Below are positions 55,613 through 63,919 of a stretch of DNA of 64,000 nt, one piece after another; position 1 is the first letter of the stretch; each line of letters begins with the position of its first letter. The notes beneath the pieces are model-generated. The model did no database searches and was not told the DNA's origin. It worked only from the letters and a program-made list of their open reading frames with translations. The position numbers and the translations under genes are program-made. The DNA is from Mucilaginibacter sp. L3T2-6 (GTDB taxonomy: Bacteria; Bacteroidota; Bacteroidia; Sphingobacteriales; Sphingobacteriaceae): the NCBI RefSeq assembly GCF_030519355.1, contig NZ_JAUMKC010000004.1, forward strand, positions 244,206 to 308,205. Direction: 5' to 3'.

Positions 55613-55999
55613 ATGAAAAAAGTTACCCTGTTTTTATCCGGCATTTTTGCCTTTTTGTTGATTTCGGTAAGCGCATCAGCGCAAACTGCGCCCGGCTTTT
55701 ATGCAGGCAAATGGGATGTACTGATTAAAGGAACACCCAACGGCGACGTGCACCTGATGTTTACACTGGCTGAGAAAGACGGAAGCCTTAATGGTACGTT
55801 TACTGATCCGGAAAGCAAAAAAGAGGTCCCGCTGACTAAAGTGGAAAGCGCAGACGGAAAAGTTACCGTGTTTTTTACCATATCGTCATACGATGTGAAC
55901 CTTGCATTAGAGAAGGTTGACGATACCCACGTTAAAGGCAGCCTGATGGCCATGTTTGATGCTACCGGCGAGCGTGTAAAAGACGAGGCCGGCAAATAA
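55613..55999 (+). CDS. Small exported protein, divergent from the Nudix regulator
   Basis: A 128-residue protein with a signal peptide (KKVTLFLSGIFAFLLISVSASA, cleavage before QTAP). The mature part is beta-rich: GKWDVLIKGTPNGDVHLMFTL, GSLNGTFTDPESKKEVPL, VTVFFTISSYDVNLALEKVDDTHVKGSL. Design resembles the protein at 51430-51795. Function unknown. Its promoter region contains the twin operators, so it is a likely target of the regulator next to it. A terminator follows. Confidence 0.7.
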   Translation: MKKVTLFLSGIFAFLLISVSASAQTAPGFYAGKWDVLIKGTPNGDVHLMFTLAEKDGSLNGTFTDPESKKEVPLTKVESADGKVTVFFTISSYDVNLALEKVDDTHVKGSLMAMFDATGERVKDEAGK

Positions 56000-56027
56000 T
56001 TGCGGAGATAATTGTTGATTAAGGAAG

Positions 56028-56047
56028 ACGGGTTTCGGCCCGTTTTT
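56028..56047 (+). terminator. Short intrinsic terminator
   Basis: acggg (56028-56032) and cccgt (56039-56043) pair around a 6-base loop and run into TTTTT, 29 bp after the stop of the small exported protein. Confidence 0.65.
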
Positions 56048-56873
56048 CACTTAAAACTTTTTATGGCCTTCACTACTTCTCCCGCGATAATTTCATTTCC
56101 CTTATCTGATGGATGCAGCCCGTCATAAGTGCAGTTAATGGCTTCAACAGGGTAGGGGTATTCATCATTCTTGGCGTCAAACGGGATCCCGATAGACTCC
56201 GGATATTTGTAATTTCTATACAGCCCGGTTCCGGGGTCTTTTAAACGCTTAAACTTTACAAGGTGCTTTATATCAAGCTTATTATTATGATAAAGATCGA
56301 TAACCGGAACTTTTTCATATGCGGCAATTGAGTCTACAGCATGGCGACGGCCTCCAGCGATTGCCCGTTCTTGTCTTTATACGAGCCGTAAGCGTTGTTA
56401 TTATGATCGAGAATGTAGATAAAATCATTGCGCTGCATGGGGGCTATCAGGATGATCTTAGCTTGCGGGTTAAGTATGTGTAATTTGTTGACGATGATCC
56501 TGAACGAGCCATAAATGGTGTTATTCCCTTTATTGTTTTTGTAATCATTTAATGTTCCGATCGGCCGGCCTGCCCACCAGTCGTTGGTGCCTAAAAAAAC
56601 AGAATAGATATCGGCTTTAACCAGTCCTAAACTGTCTATTTGGCGGGCTATGCCTCCCGATGTCCAGCCGTTATGGCCCTGGTTTATATAATGGACGTTT
56701 GGTAATTTCTGAGTAACACGGGTTAAGTAACCTTTGGTTACGCGGTTACCGGTTTCGTCCAGGTGGTTATTCAGGTAGGTAATTGAATCGCCGATGGCAA
56801 CCCAGGTTATTTCCTTTGGTTTGAAGGATGTAAACAGGCATACGGCTGTCAGCAGGTATAGCAGTTTTTTCAT
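56047..56873 (-). pseudogene. SGNH/GDSL hydrolase with a one-base frameshift
   Basis: The first part (56873-56334) has a signal peptide, the GDSIT nucleophile block (WVAIGDSITYLNN), GHNGWTSGG and VFLGTNDWW, all of the SGNH esterase family, but stops at a TAG after SLEAVAML. One frame over, the protein continues to 56047 with SIAAYEKVPVIDLY and the catalytic DGLHPSDKG motif. Adding one G at 56342/56343 restores one ~274-residue frame reading VADAVDS. The gene is therefore broken by a single-base loss, or the sequence has an error. An active form would be a secreted carbohydrate esterase or lipase. Confidence 0.85.
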
Positions 56874-57195
56874 GATTGACGAATTTATCGATTATTATCG
56901 ATGCAGTCATCCTGCACCGTCTATGGTAATCTGCACGACCGGGGGAAATTTTAGTTGCACCGGCGTTTAATTTTTAAGTTCTCCCGGCCGGAAAGATTAA
57001 CATGAGCGCGCTGTTGTTAAACATTGGGTGTATATCCCCTTAGAACACTTACAATAAATTTTAATTACTGACGCAGTTGTGTCACCACATCTTTACATGG
57101 TTTTTCGTATATTTGAAAATACCGTTAAAACACCTATTGCTTTTATCATTTCAATGTAGTTATATTTGGTCACAACCAATTACTAACCTGACCTA
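56874..57195. other. Intergenic region with promoter elements
   Basis: No gene is seen in these 322 bp between divergent genes. Two TATATTTG elements occur on the plus strand (57108-57115 and 57161-57168); the second has a TTGC at a workable distance and is the better promoter for the proteasome-like gene. Confidence 0.4.
57137..57168 (+). promoter_or_regulatory. Candidate promoter of the proteasome-like gene
   Basis: TTG at 57137-57139 and TATATTTG at 57161-57168, 21 bases apart, approximate the phylum's -33/-7 promoter. The predicted start leaves a leader of about 20 nt before ATG at 57196. Confidence 0.5.
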
Positions 57196-58152
57196 ATGAC
57201 TTTTATAGCCAGCGTAATAGCGAAAGATGGAGTAGCAATAGTAGCTGATTCTTTCGTTACCACATCAGAGCGCTCCATAAGCGAGGACAAATTTCTTGTA
57301 CACTTAAATGCCGCAGAAAACAAAGAAGCTATAGGCGTTGATACTTTAATTGGATTGTTTGAAAGACGACCATCCCATACGAGAAATTATGTAGATAAAC
57401 TAATTAAGTTTGATGATTTTTCAGCTATCACCATTACCGGCTCGGCTTACATCAACGACAAAGAGATAAACGATGTTATAAAGGCCATAGCTGCTGAAAT
57501 GACGGCCAATGAGGCGGAGCATAATGCGAAGGAAATTGACCAAGTCCTTAGTGAGTTTTGTAATAAAATAAAAAGTGAAATTTTAACTCATTTAGGTCAA
57601 AATCATTTTAGTCCGTTTGAGTTCATATTTTCCCATTACAACAGGAGAGAAAACAAACCGCAGGTATTCATAATACGAACCAAGTTTTTAGAAAAGGATA
57701 ACTTCGATGAAAATGACCCGGATATTATTACTGTTACAGACCAATCAAATTTAGGGATTGTAACCGATGGGCAGGATACTTACGTAGACAGGTTAATATT
57801 TGGAACTTTATACACCAATATTAACCAAGTTAAACGCGAGGTTATAGACAAAGTTGTCGATGTATTGCAGTTAGACGAGGCGCAACAAGGTATTGTAAAT
57901 ACTGAAATTCAAAAATTTGAGTTCTTGCAGAATACGGTCACTAAAGATATGTTCTCAATAAATTTCAGGGAATTAAGCCTTCAGGAAGCAATCAATTTCG
58001 CTGCTTTGTTGTTAAAAATTGTAATGGATATACAGGTTTACACCGAAAAAATACCGACCGTTGGCGGTATAATGCGGTTAGCTTATATACATAAAGAAAG
58101 GGGATTTCACTGGGTTACAGGCAATTCTCTTGAAATACCAAAAATAATGTGA
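57196..58152 (+). CDS. Proteasome-like Ntn-hydrolase of unknown function
   Basis: A 318-residue protein without signal peptide. After Met1 the sequence TFIASVIAKDGVAIVADSF copies the start of proteasome beta subunits: if Thr2 is the catalytic nucleophile (residue 1 of the mature enzyme), the Asp of VADS falls at position 17, as in proteasome and HslV, and a Lys (DKFLVH) falls at 31, near the usual 33. A later ITITGSAYINDKEIN matches the aG-saaDa-like segment of the fold. The C-terminal ~200 residues are unlike core proteasome subunits. No HslU-like or AAA partner is near. It sits in an accessory stretch followed by small genes. Confidence 0.65.
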   Translation: MTFIASVIAKDGVAIVADSFVTTSERSISEDKFLVHLNAAENKEAIGVDTLIGLFERRPSHTRNYVDKLIKFDDFSAITITGSAYINDKEINDVIKAIAAEMTANEAEHNAKEIDQVLSEFCNKIKSEILTHLGQNHFSPFEFIFSHYNRRENKPQVFIIRTKFLEKDNFDENDPDIITVTDQSNLGIVTDGQDTYVDRLIFGTLYTNINQVKREVIDKVVDVLQLDEAQQGIVNTEIQKFEFLQNTVTKDMFSINFRELSLQEAINFAALLLKIVMDIQVYTEKIPTVGGIMRLAYIHKERGFHWVTGNSLEIPKIM

Positions 58153-58187
58153 TAATTAATTAACAAATAAATTTATAATTTTGTGAT

Positions 58188-58358
58188 ATGAAAGCGATTA
58201 GAAACAATGCGTATGATATAAATACATGGCACCAGGTGTCAAGTAAAATAAAAAACGCTGACTACGATAGGCAGAACGAAAACAGAGATTTTGTAGATAG
58301 GGTAAAGGCGGCTCAGGCATCAAATACAGATACCAAAGTCGCGGCCTCAAAAAAATAA
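58188..58358 (+). CDS. Small hydrophilic protein
   Basis: A 56-residue frame starting at ATG 58188, 35 bp after the proteasome-like gene and followed within 7 bp by a hairpin terminator, which supports its being the last gene of that transcript. Sequence is charged (starts MKAIRNNAYDINTWHQ, ends KVAASKK) with no hydrophobic segment and no recognised domain. Confidence 0.5.
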   Translation: MKAIRNNAYDINTWHQVSSKIKNADYDRQNENRDFVDRVKAAQASNTDTKVAASKK

Positions 58359-58364
58359 CTTGAA

Positions 58365-58391
58365 TAACCCTGAGTTATCAGGGTTTATTTT
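58365..58391 (+). terminator. Intrinsic terminator
   Basis: accctga (58367-58373) and tcagggt (58378-58384) pair perfectly around gtta and run into a T-rich tail (ttattttt). Confidence 0.8.
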
Positions 58392-58444
58392 TATTATTTT
58401 ATTCCACAGTTTACAACTATCAATTATTTTATTTATATTTGAAT

Positions 58445-58627
58445 ATGCAATCAAAAAACGTAGATATTACCACCTTGCAAACGGTCAAGAATTACGCTAT
58501 GAAAGAGAGCAAAACAACGTCTTATATTTATAAATTGATTAAAGAAAAGAAACTGGAATCTGTCGATATTGATGGCGTTAAATTTATTGACCGCGTTAAA
58601 TTTCCAACAATCCCAAGTAACAAATAA
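58445..58627 (+). CDS. Small excisionase-like HTH protein
   Basis: A 60-residue protein whose core (LQTVKNYAMKESKTTSYIYKLIKEKKLESVDIDGVKFID) follows the MerR-like HTH_17 pattern of excisionases and small DNA-binding proteins. ATG 58445 is used; a TATATTTG box at 58434-58441 lies directly before it, so the mRNA may be leaderless. With the transposase remnant next to it, it is probably a leftover of a mobile element. Confidence 0.55.
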   Translation: MQSKNVDITTLQTVKNYAMKESKTTSYIYKLIKEKKLESVDIDGVKFIDRVKFPTIPSNK

Positions 58628-58673
58628 TTTTTTTGCTTAAAAAGTACACAGTTGTCAACTATAAAATAATACT

Positions 58674-58976
58674 ATGAAATACACATTAGCCGATTTCAAA
58701 AAAGAATATCCAAACGAGGCAGCTTGTATGGATAAGGTATTTATGATGCGTTTTGGTGCGCTCAATATTGTTTGCCCTTGTTGTGGTAAGGAAACCAAAT
58801 ATCGCAGGGTTACAACTCGCAAATCATACCAGTGCAGATTATGATATCACCAATTATATCCTTGTGCCGGAACTCCATTTGAAAGAACACGTACGCCTTT
58901 GACTTATTGGTTTTACGTTATGTTCATTATGACAACCACGAGGAACGGCGTTGCATCTAATAGGTGCGTAAACTAA
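58674..58976 (+). pseudogene. IS1595-type transposase remnant
   Basis: From ATG 58674 the frame encodes an IS1595-family N-terminus: YTLADFKKEYPNEAACMDKVF, the zinc-ribbon half CPCCGKETKYRRVTTRKSYQC, then an in-frame TGA where the second Cys pair should follow, and further AGTPFERTRTPLTYWFYVMF and MTTTRNGVAS. Similarity ends near 58957 and a stop follows at 58974-58976. The catalytic DDE part is absent, so the element is dead. Confidence 0.75.
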
Positions 58977-58999
58977 TGGCTGAATATCGGCAGAACAAG

Positions 59000-59092
59000 C
59001 TAAAAGGGTAGGTCAGCCGTCTTGCGCTGTGGCATATTATCGTCCGGGTCATCCGATACGTATTTCTTTTTAGCAGGTCTTTTCTTTGCCAT
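59000..59092 (-). CDS. Tiny basic open frame, doubtful
   Basis: A 30-codon frame, ATG at 59092, encoding MAKKRPAKKKYVSDDPDDNM followed by a short tail. Its natural-looking composition (Lys-rich start, acidic centre) argues for a real peptide or the cut 5' end of a longer gene. It lies beside the transposase remnant. No family is recognised. Confidence 0.25.
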   Translation of the reverse strand: MAKKRPAKKKYVSDDPDDNMPQRKTADLPF

Positions 59093-59630
59093 ACTCAAAG
59101 TTACAAACAAAAAACTATCTAAGTAAGTGTCTTAAAGGGATATAGTCGTAAACATTGAATTAATAGTTTGATAATGAGTAAATTAAATACTGCCGGGATG
59201 GAAGGATGGCACTCATTTATCTGCCCTTTACAGTTTTAAGTGGCTGTAAACCTTTAATTGTCTTGTTATCAATTAGTTAACTCAGGGTTTCAGTCAAAAA
59301 CTGTAAAGTACCTGTAAACCTTTGATTTTCGTATCCGGAATACCAGGTTGCGCTTCGATAATATGGGCCGATATAAAAATCGTTAACTATAAACTTCGTG
59401 CCTGGCCGGCCTAAATAGTGAAGTCTCATCTAAACCTCCTGCTAAAGGAAAGGGCTTAGCTTCGGTGACGGATACTGACAGGTCATGAGGTCTTACAAAC
59501 CGTTGGTTTAGCTTAGCAATGTAACCCTGCAACCAAACAATCATGTTTTACCCTAATGAAAGTTAATTACCGCCTTTTCGCCTCCTCTATGTTGTTGATT
59601 TGTTCCGGATGACAAATTTTTAATGCTATC
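59093..59630. other. Gene-free region with paired repeats
   Basis: No convincing gene. A 12-bp inverted repeat ctttacagtttt (59226-59237) / aaaactgtaaag (59298-59309) is followed on both sides by the direct word ctgtaaacctttgatttt-like (59244-59261 and 59312-59329, one or two changes). The doubled pattern near mobile-element debris might mark an old recombination site. Confidence 0.35.
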
Positions 59631-60404
59631 CTACCACCATTTCAACGGAAATTCAATCGCATCCACCGAGCTTACAATTAAATCAGGCTTAAACGCATAA
59701 TAGCTAAGCTGTTCTTTTTGCGAGATACCGGACAGCACCAGGATGGTTTTATAGCCCATCTGTACGCCCCCCTGGATATCGGTCTCCATGGTATCGCCTA
59801 CAACGGTTGTTTCGGCGGTTTCAAGGCCAAGATATTTACGTGCCGAGCGCATCATTACCGGGCTTGGTTTGCCGGTAACAAATGCCTTGCGGCCGGTTGC
59901 TTCTTCTATCATTGCGGTGGTGGCTGCGATACCCAGGTTATTCCAGCCCGGCTTTTTGGGGGAGGGATCGCGATTGGTAGTGATGAACTTGGCGCCACCC
60001 AGTATCATATCTACGGCGCGCTGCACCATTTCTAAAGTAAAATTTCGTCCTTCGCCAAGTACTACAAACTCAGGATCGGTATCAACCAGGGTAATACCGT
60101 TCTCGTGCAGGCTGGTTAATAAACCGCCTTCGCCCAAAACATAAGCTGTACCGCCAGGCCCCTGGTCGCCGAGAAATTTGCCGGTAGCCATGGCGCTGGT
60201 GTAAACGTGTTCTTCGGTAACCTCAATGCCCAGGCGCTTCAGCTTACGCACAGCTTCGAGCCTGGTACGCTGGCTGTTGTTGGTCATAAAGGTGAAGGGT
60301 ATATTTTTTTCTAATAGTGTGGCGATGAATTTATCGGCGCCCTGTATCAGCTGTTCGCCGCTATAAATAACGCCATCCATGTCTATTAATAGTCCGTGTT
60401 TCAT
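59631..60404 (-). CDS. HAD-IIA phosphatase, NagD-like
   Basis: A 257-residue cytoplasmic sugar-phosphate/nucleotide phosphatase of HAD subfamily IIA. Motif I is LLIDMDGVIYSGE, motif II TNNSQR, motif III Lys in VTGKPSP and motif IV VVGDTMETDI. The cap domain lies between motifs II and III. Relatives act on ribonucleoside monophosphates, p-nitrophenyl phosphate or glycerol phosphates; the true substrate is unclear. TATCTTTG on the minus strand (60447-60440) is a candidate -7 box 36 bp upstream of the start. Confidence 0.88.
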   Translation of the reverse strand: MKHGLLIDMDGVIYSGEQLIQGADKFIATLLEKNIPFTFMTNNSQRTRLEAVRKLKRLGIEVTEEHVYTSAMATGKFLGDQGPGGTAYVLGEGGLLTSLHENGITLVDTDPEFVVLGEGRNFTLEMVQRAVDMILGGAKFITTNRDPSPKKPGWNNLGIAATTAMIEEATGRKAFVTGKPSPVMMRSARKYLGLETAETTVVGDTMETDIQGGVQMGYKTILVLSGISQKEQLSYYAFKPDLIVSSVDAIEFPLKWW

Positions 60405-60586
60405 AAGTTACGAGTTTAACAATAATTTATCCTCATTACCAAAGATAGGATAATGCATTATAATGATGTCAAAATCGTAATAAAAAACGTGTATTGTTAA
60501 TAATGTGATTAAAGAAACGATTTAAATTAAACATTAAGCTAATTTGGAAAAAATCAGTTGCCAGGCACAGGTCATTCAAAAACAGG

Positions 60587-60648
60587 ACCGGGGTTAAAAG
60601 CAGATTGCGGCTAAATGCCCGATATATCCCAACACGCTTAACCCCGGT
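60587..60648. repeat. 11-bp inverted repeat with 40-base loop
   Basis: accggggttaa (60587-60597) and ttaaccccggt (60638-60648) are exact complements. It lies between the small hydrophilic gene and the HAD gene's upstream region. The role is unclear; no T run follows on either strand. Confidence 0.4.
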
Positions 60649-60689
60649 TCAGAATTATTAGCATCAATCCGGTATCATCATAAACCGGT

Positions 60690-60875
60690 TTAATCCCGGT
60701 TCTTCTTATGCTCCGGTTTATGGGCGCTGTCTTTGCTGGATGTCTGGTCGGAGCGTTGTCCGCCTGAATTGCTGATGCCGGTTTCTCTAAGCCGCTCGTT
60801 TTGTTTGGTGAATGAGCGGTCGGATGTTGAATTACCCTGCATATTACCGCTTTTTGGATTTGCTTGCGTTTTCAT
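60690..60875 (-). CDS. Small hydrophilic Gln/Ser/Lys-rich protein
   Basis: A 61-residue protein starting at ATG 60875 (MKTQANPKSGNMQGNSTSDR) and ending HKPEHKKNRD. It lacks hydrophobic segments and seems disordered, like small stress-related proteins of soil bacteria, but shows no clear KGG repeat. The frame is open further upstream, to 60995, without a reason to use it. Function unknown. Confidence 0.55.
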   Translation of the reverse strand: MKTQANPKSGNMQGNSTSDRSFTKQNERLRETGISNSGGQRSDQTSSKDSAHKPEHKKNRD

Positions 60876-61000
60876 AATTATAGATTTTAGATGTATAATT
60901 AATTTCGCAAGAACCATACCGTTATGGCGGGGAAGACTTAAGAAATTTTTGAAATTTTGTAAGCCTGGCCTGAGACGTTGTAAGGCTAATGCCAAAAAAA

Positions 61001-61026
61001 ATGCCCGCAGAACAATCTGCAGGCAT
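61001..61026 (-). terminator. Intrinsic terminator of the OmpA-family gene
   Basis: On the minus strand atgcctgcaga pairs with tctgcgggcat (one G-T) around ttgt and is followed by eight T (60994-61000 A run on the plus strand), 23 bp after the stop. Confidence 0.85.
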
Positions 61027-61048
61027 CTCTTTAAAAAGCTAAGCCAGC

Positions 61049-61915
61049 TTAATTTTTCGGCACTTCGTCACCCTTACCGATCAGTGTCATAAACTGATCG
61101 AGTTTAGGTGTGATGATAATTTGAGTACGCCTGTTCTGCGACCTGCCGGATGCCGTGCTATTGTCAGCTATCGGGTTGTACTCACCGCGGCCACCAGCGG
61201 TTAAACGTTTAGGATCTACGTTATAGGTATTTTGTAAAGCCTGTACTACCGAAGACGCCCTCAGGGTACTTAAATCCCAGTTATTACGGATGTTGGTTTG
61301 CTTGATAGGTACGTTATCCGTGTTACCCTCAACCAGCACATCATAAGTCGAGTAGTCGTTGATAATTTTAGCAACCTTGGCCAGCACATCGCCGGCTTGA
61401 GGCAGAATTTCATAGCTGCCCGATTTATACAGCATATTATCAGCGAGCGATACATACACCACGCCTTTAAGAACTTTCACGTCCACCCCCTGGGCTTCGG
61501 CCGGGCTAAGCGAACGTGTCAGGTTATTGGTAAGTACCTGGTTAAGCGAGTCGCTTTTGTTTTTCAAGTCTACCAGGTGGCGGATATATTTATCTGACGC
61601 AGTGATCTGGTCGGCCAGCTTGGCAATATTCACGTTGCCCTGGTTATTGCCGGCCAAACATTTGTTCAGGGCGTCCTGCAGGGAGGCCTGGGTTGCTTTG
61701 GCTGCTGCAATTTGTTCTTCCAAACTGGTTACCCTTGCCCTGGAGCCGGAAAGCTCCTGCTGGGTAACCTGCCAGCTTTGTTTCAATTTCGCATTGGTAT
61801 CCAGCGATTTATTGTAGTTTGCCTGCAGTTCGGCATATTTTTTATTGCTTACGCAACTACTTTGGGCTAAAACGGCTGCCAGGAGTATTACCGGCAGCAA
61901 AAACTTGACTTTCAT
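61049..61915 (-). CDS. OmpA-family lipoprotein
   Basis: A 288-residue lipoprotein (lipobox AQSSC, Cys21). Residues about 25-125 form a coiled coil (KYAELQANYNKSLDTNAKLKQ and following heptads). Residues about 150-275 are the peptidoglycan-binding OmpA-like domain with VLVEGNTDNVPI, NWDLSTLRASSVVQAL, RLTAGGRGEYNPIADN and RSQNRRTQIII. It would sit in the outer membrane or periplasm and tether it to the cell wall. It is a single gene with a strong terminator. Confidence 0.92.
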   Translation of the reverse strand: MKVKFLLPVILLAAVLAQSSCVSNKKYAELQANYNKSLDTNAKLKQSWQVTQQELSGSRARVTSLEEQIAAAKATQASLQDALNKCLAGNNQGNVNIAKLADQITASDKYIRHLVDLKNKSDSLNQVLTNNLTRSLSPAEAQGVDVKVLKGVVYVSLADNMLYKSGSYEILPQAGDVLAKVAKIINDYSTYDVLVEGNTDNVPIKQTNIRNNWDLSTLRASSVVQALQNTYNVDPKRLTAGGRGEYNPIADNSTASGRSQNRRTQIIITPKLDQFMTLIGKGDEVPKN

Positions 61916-62268
61916 AGTATATAGATTTATTGTTTTTAAAAAGATTATAACCCATTTATAATCAACACCCTATTAACAATACATTTTTGTGATGGTTTTA
62001 AAATTCTCGGGAACGGGCGCCATGCCCGGTTGGCTGAACGCAGTTTTAAACCGCCACCAAACTGAGCAGCCAATACGTTCAGGACGCCAAAATCCGGCTA
62101 AATTGGGTTAAAACGGGCGATTTTTAAACTGCTCTTGCTATTGGAATAGTACTAACCCTTCAATATTGCAGGGCTTTGCATTTTTTTGATTAAAGACTTT
62201 TTGTGGCCTGATTTTCCGGGCCGTTCCTTCTCAATAAAATTGTAAATTTGTGCGTAATTTAAAGGTGC
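61916..62268. other. Divergent intergenic region
   Basis: No gene is seen. The plus strand carries TAAATTTG at 62243-62250, a good -7 box 19 bp before the ATG at 62269. A small hairpin cgggc/gcccg is found near 62010-62030. The rest shows nothing notable. Confidence 0.4.
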
Positions 62269-63762
62269 ATGGATAGCCTCCACAATAAAGATATCGGAAC
62301 CAAACAAAAGGCGCTCGCTATCAATCTCGACCCCGAAATTTATGGTTCATTCGCCGAAATTGGCGCCGGGCAAGATGTCGCAGCCAATTTTTTTAAGGCA
62401 GGGGGCTCATCGGGAACTATTGCCAAAACTATGTCAGCCTATGACATGGTGTTTTCCGATGCGATCTATGGTACCCAGGCCGGCCGCCGTTACGTCAGCG
62501 AGCAGCGTCTTATAGCCATGCTTGATCACGAATACGGTTTGTTGATAGAACGCCTGGGCAAACAACGCGGACCTAACAGTACTTTCTTTGCATTTTCAGA
62601 TACCTGTGCTACCATCAATTACCAAAAAACCAATGAAGGCCATGGATGGATGGGTGTTCGTTTTCAGTTAGAACCAAACGGTGAATTTAACGATGTTGTA
62701 CTGCACGTAAAGCTGCTGGATAAGGATAATAACCTGCAGCAACAGGCTGTTGGTATTTTGGGTGTAAATTTGATTTATGCATGTTTCTATTATCATGAAT
62801 ATCCGCCGGTATTTCTGCTGTCGCTGATGGATAATTTGTCGGCTGATTCCGTGCAGATAGACATGATCCGCTTTGAGGGGCCAAACTTTAAAAAGGTAGA
62901 TAACCGCCTGATGAGTTTGCACCTGGTAAAGTATGGTTTTTCGGATGCCGCCGTTTTCGGTCCGGACGGAAAAAATATGCAGCCTTCAGAGGCCCTGTAT
63001 AAAAAACATGTGGTGGTAGTGCGCGGAAGGTTCCGTCCGCTTATTAACGTCCACATCGACATGCTGGATACCGGCGTAAGGCAGTTTTTGCAGGAACCCG
63101 ATGTTGAAGCAGATAAGGTGATGGTTGTTACCGAGCTCACCTTGCAGGCCCTGAAGGAACGTGATGCCGGCGAGGCGGCCGAAATAGACGAAAAAGACTT
63201 CCTGGAGCGCGTGGATATCCTTTGCTCGCTGGGCAAAACGGTAATGATATCCAATTTTCACGAGTACTACAAGCTGGTTGCCTATATTTCAAAAATTACA
63301 AAGTTAAAGCTGGGGGTAGTTTTGGGCTACCCCAACCTGGAGTATATTTTTTCGGAAGAACATTACCAGGACTTGCCTGGCGGCATACTTGAATCTTTCG
63401 CTGCATTATTCAGTCGTAAAGTAAAGCTGTTTATATATCCAACCCTTCGGGACGATATTATCTGGAATTGCCTGCGCTTTCAGCCGCCCGCACATCTTAT
63501 CGATCTTTACCGTTATCTTATCGCCAACAATAAGATTGAAGACGTACGGCATTACAGTGAGAAAAACCTGCACATACAGACGGATAAAGTATTGCAACTG
63601 ATAAAGGAAGGCAGTGATGGCTGGGAAGAATTTGTGCCTGATGACGTTGCTGTCATGATCAAAGAGCGCTGCTTGTTTGGCTATCATTGCGCTGCAGAAA
63701 AACCAGCTAAAAAGACCGGCAAATCTGAAGATAATTCTGACATAAAGCTGGAAAAAGCTTAG
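62269..63762 (+). CDS. Conserved protein of unknown function
   Basis: A 497-residue protein without signal peptide. It starts with a conserved block (ALAINLDPEIYGSFAEIGAG, then QDVAANFFKAGGSSGTIAKT) and has SAYDMVFSDAIYG, TNEGHGWMGVRFQLEP and LGYPNLEYIFSE. I recall close relatives in many Bacteroidota and other bacteria with inconsistent labels (for example nicotinate-nucleotide adenylyltransferase), which the motifs here do not justify: no HxGH-type nucleotidyl site is visible. The C-terminal 20 residues are charged and disordered. Coding is certain, function is not. Strong terminator downstream. Confidence 0.75.
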   Translation: MDSLHNKDIGTKQKALAINLDPEIYGSFAEIGAGQDVAANFFKAGGSSGTIAKTMSAYDMVFSDAIYGTQAGRRYVSEQRLIAMLDHEYGLLIERLGKQRGPNSTFFAFSDTCATINYQKTNEGHGWMGVRFQLEPNGEFNDVVLHVKLLDKDNNLQQQAVGILGVNLIYACFYYHEYPPVFLLSLMDNLSADSVQIDMIRFEGPNFKKVDNRLMSLHLVKYGFSDAAVFGPDGKNMQPSEALYKKHVVVVRGRFRPLINVHIDMLDTGVRQFLQEPDVEADKVMVVTELTLQALKERDAGEAAEIDEKDFLERVDILCSLGKTVMISNFHEYYKLVAYISKITKLKLGVVLGYPNLEYIFSEEHYQDLPGGILESFAALFSRKVKLFIYPTLRDDIIWNCLRFQPPAHLIDLYRYLIANNKIEDVRHYSEKNLHIQTDKVLQLIKEGSDGWEEFVPDDVAVMIKERCLFGYHCAAEKPAKKTGKSEDNSDIKLEKA

Positions 63763-63884
63763 ATCAGTTGTACAGAGGTATATGAGCTGTCTGTGCCAGG
63801 CGGGCGGCTATCATAAATAAGATATAATTGCCAAAAATAGTTGGCAAAACCTTTGTAAGAATCTGTTTTACAGAAAGATACATC

Positions 63885-63919
63885 AAGCAAATTGAAAACG
63901 TTTTCAATTTGCTTTTTTT
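63885..63919 (+). terminator. Strong intrinsic terminator
   Basis: aagcaaattgaaaac (63885-63899) is followed at once by its exact reverse complement (63900-63914), then T to 63919. It ends transcription about 120 bp after the preceding gene; a smaller hairpin ttgccaa/ttggcaa (63828-63847) lies between them. Confidence 0.8.
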
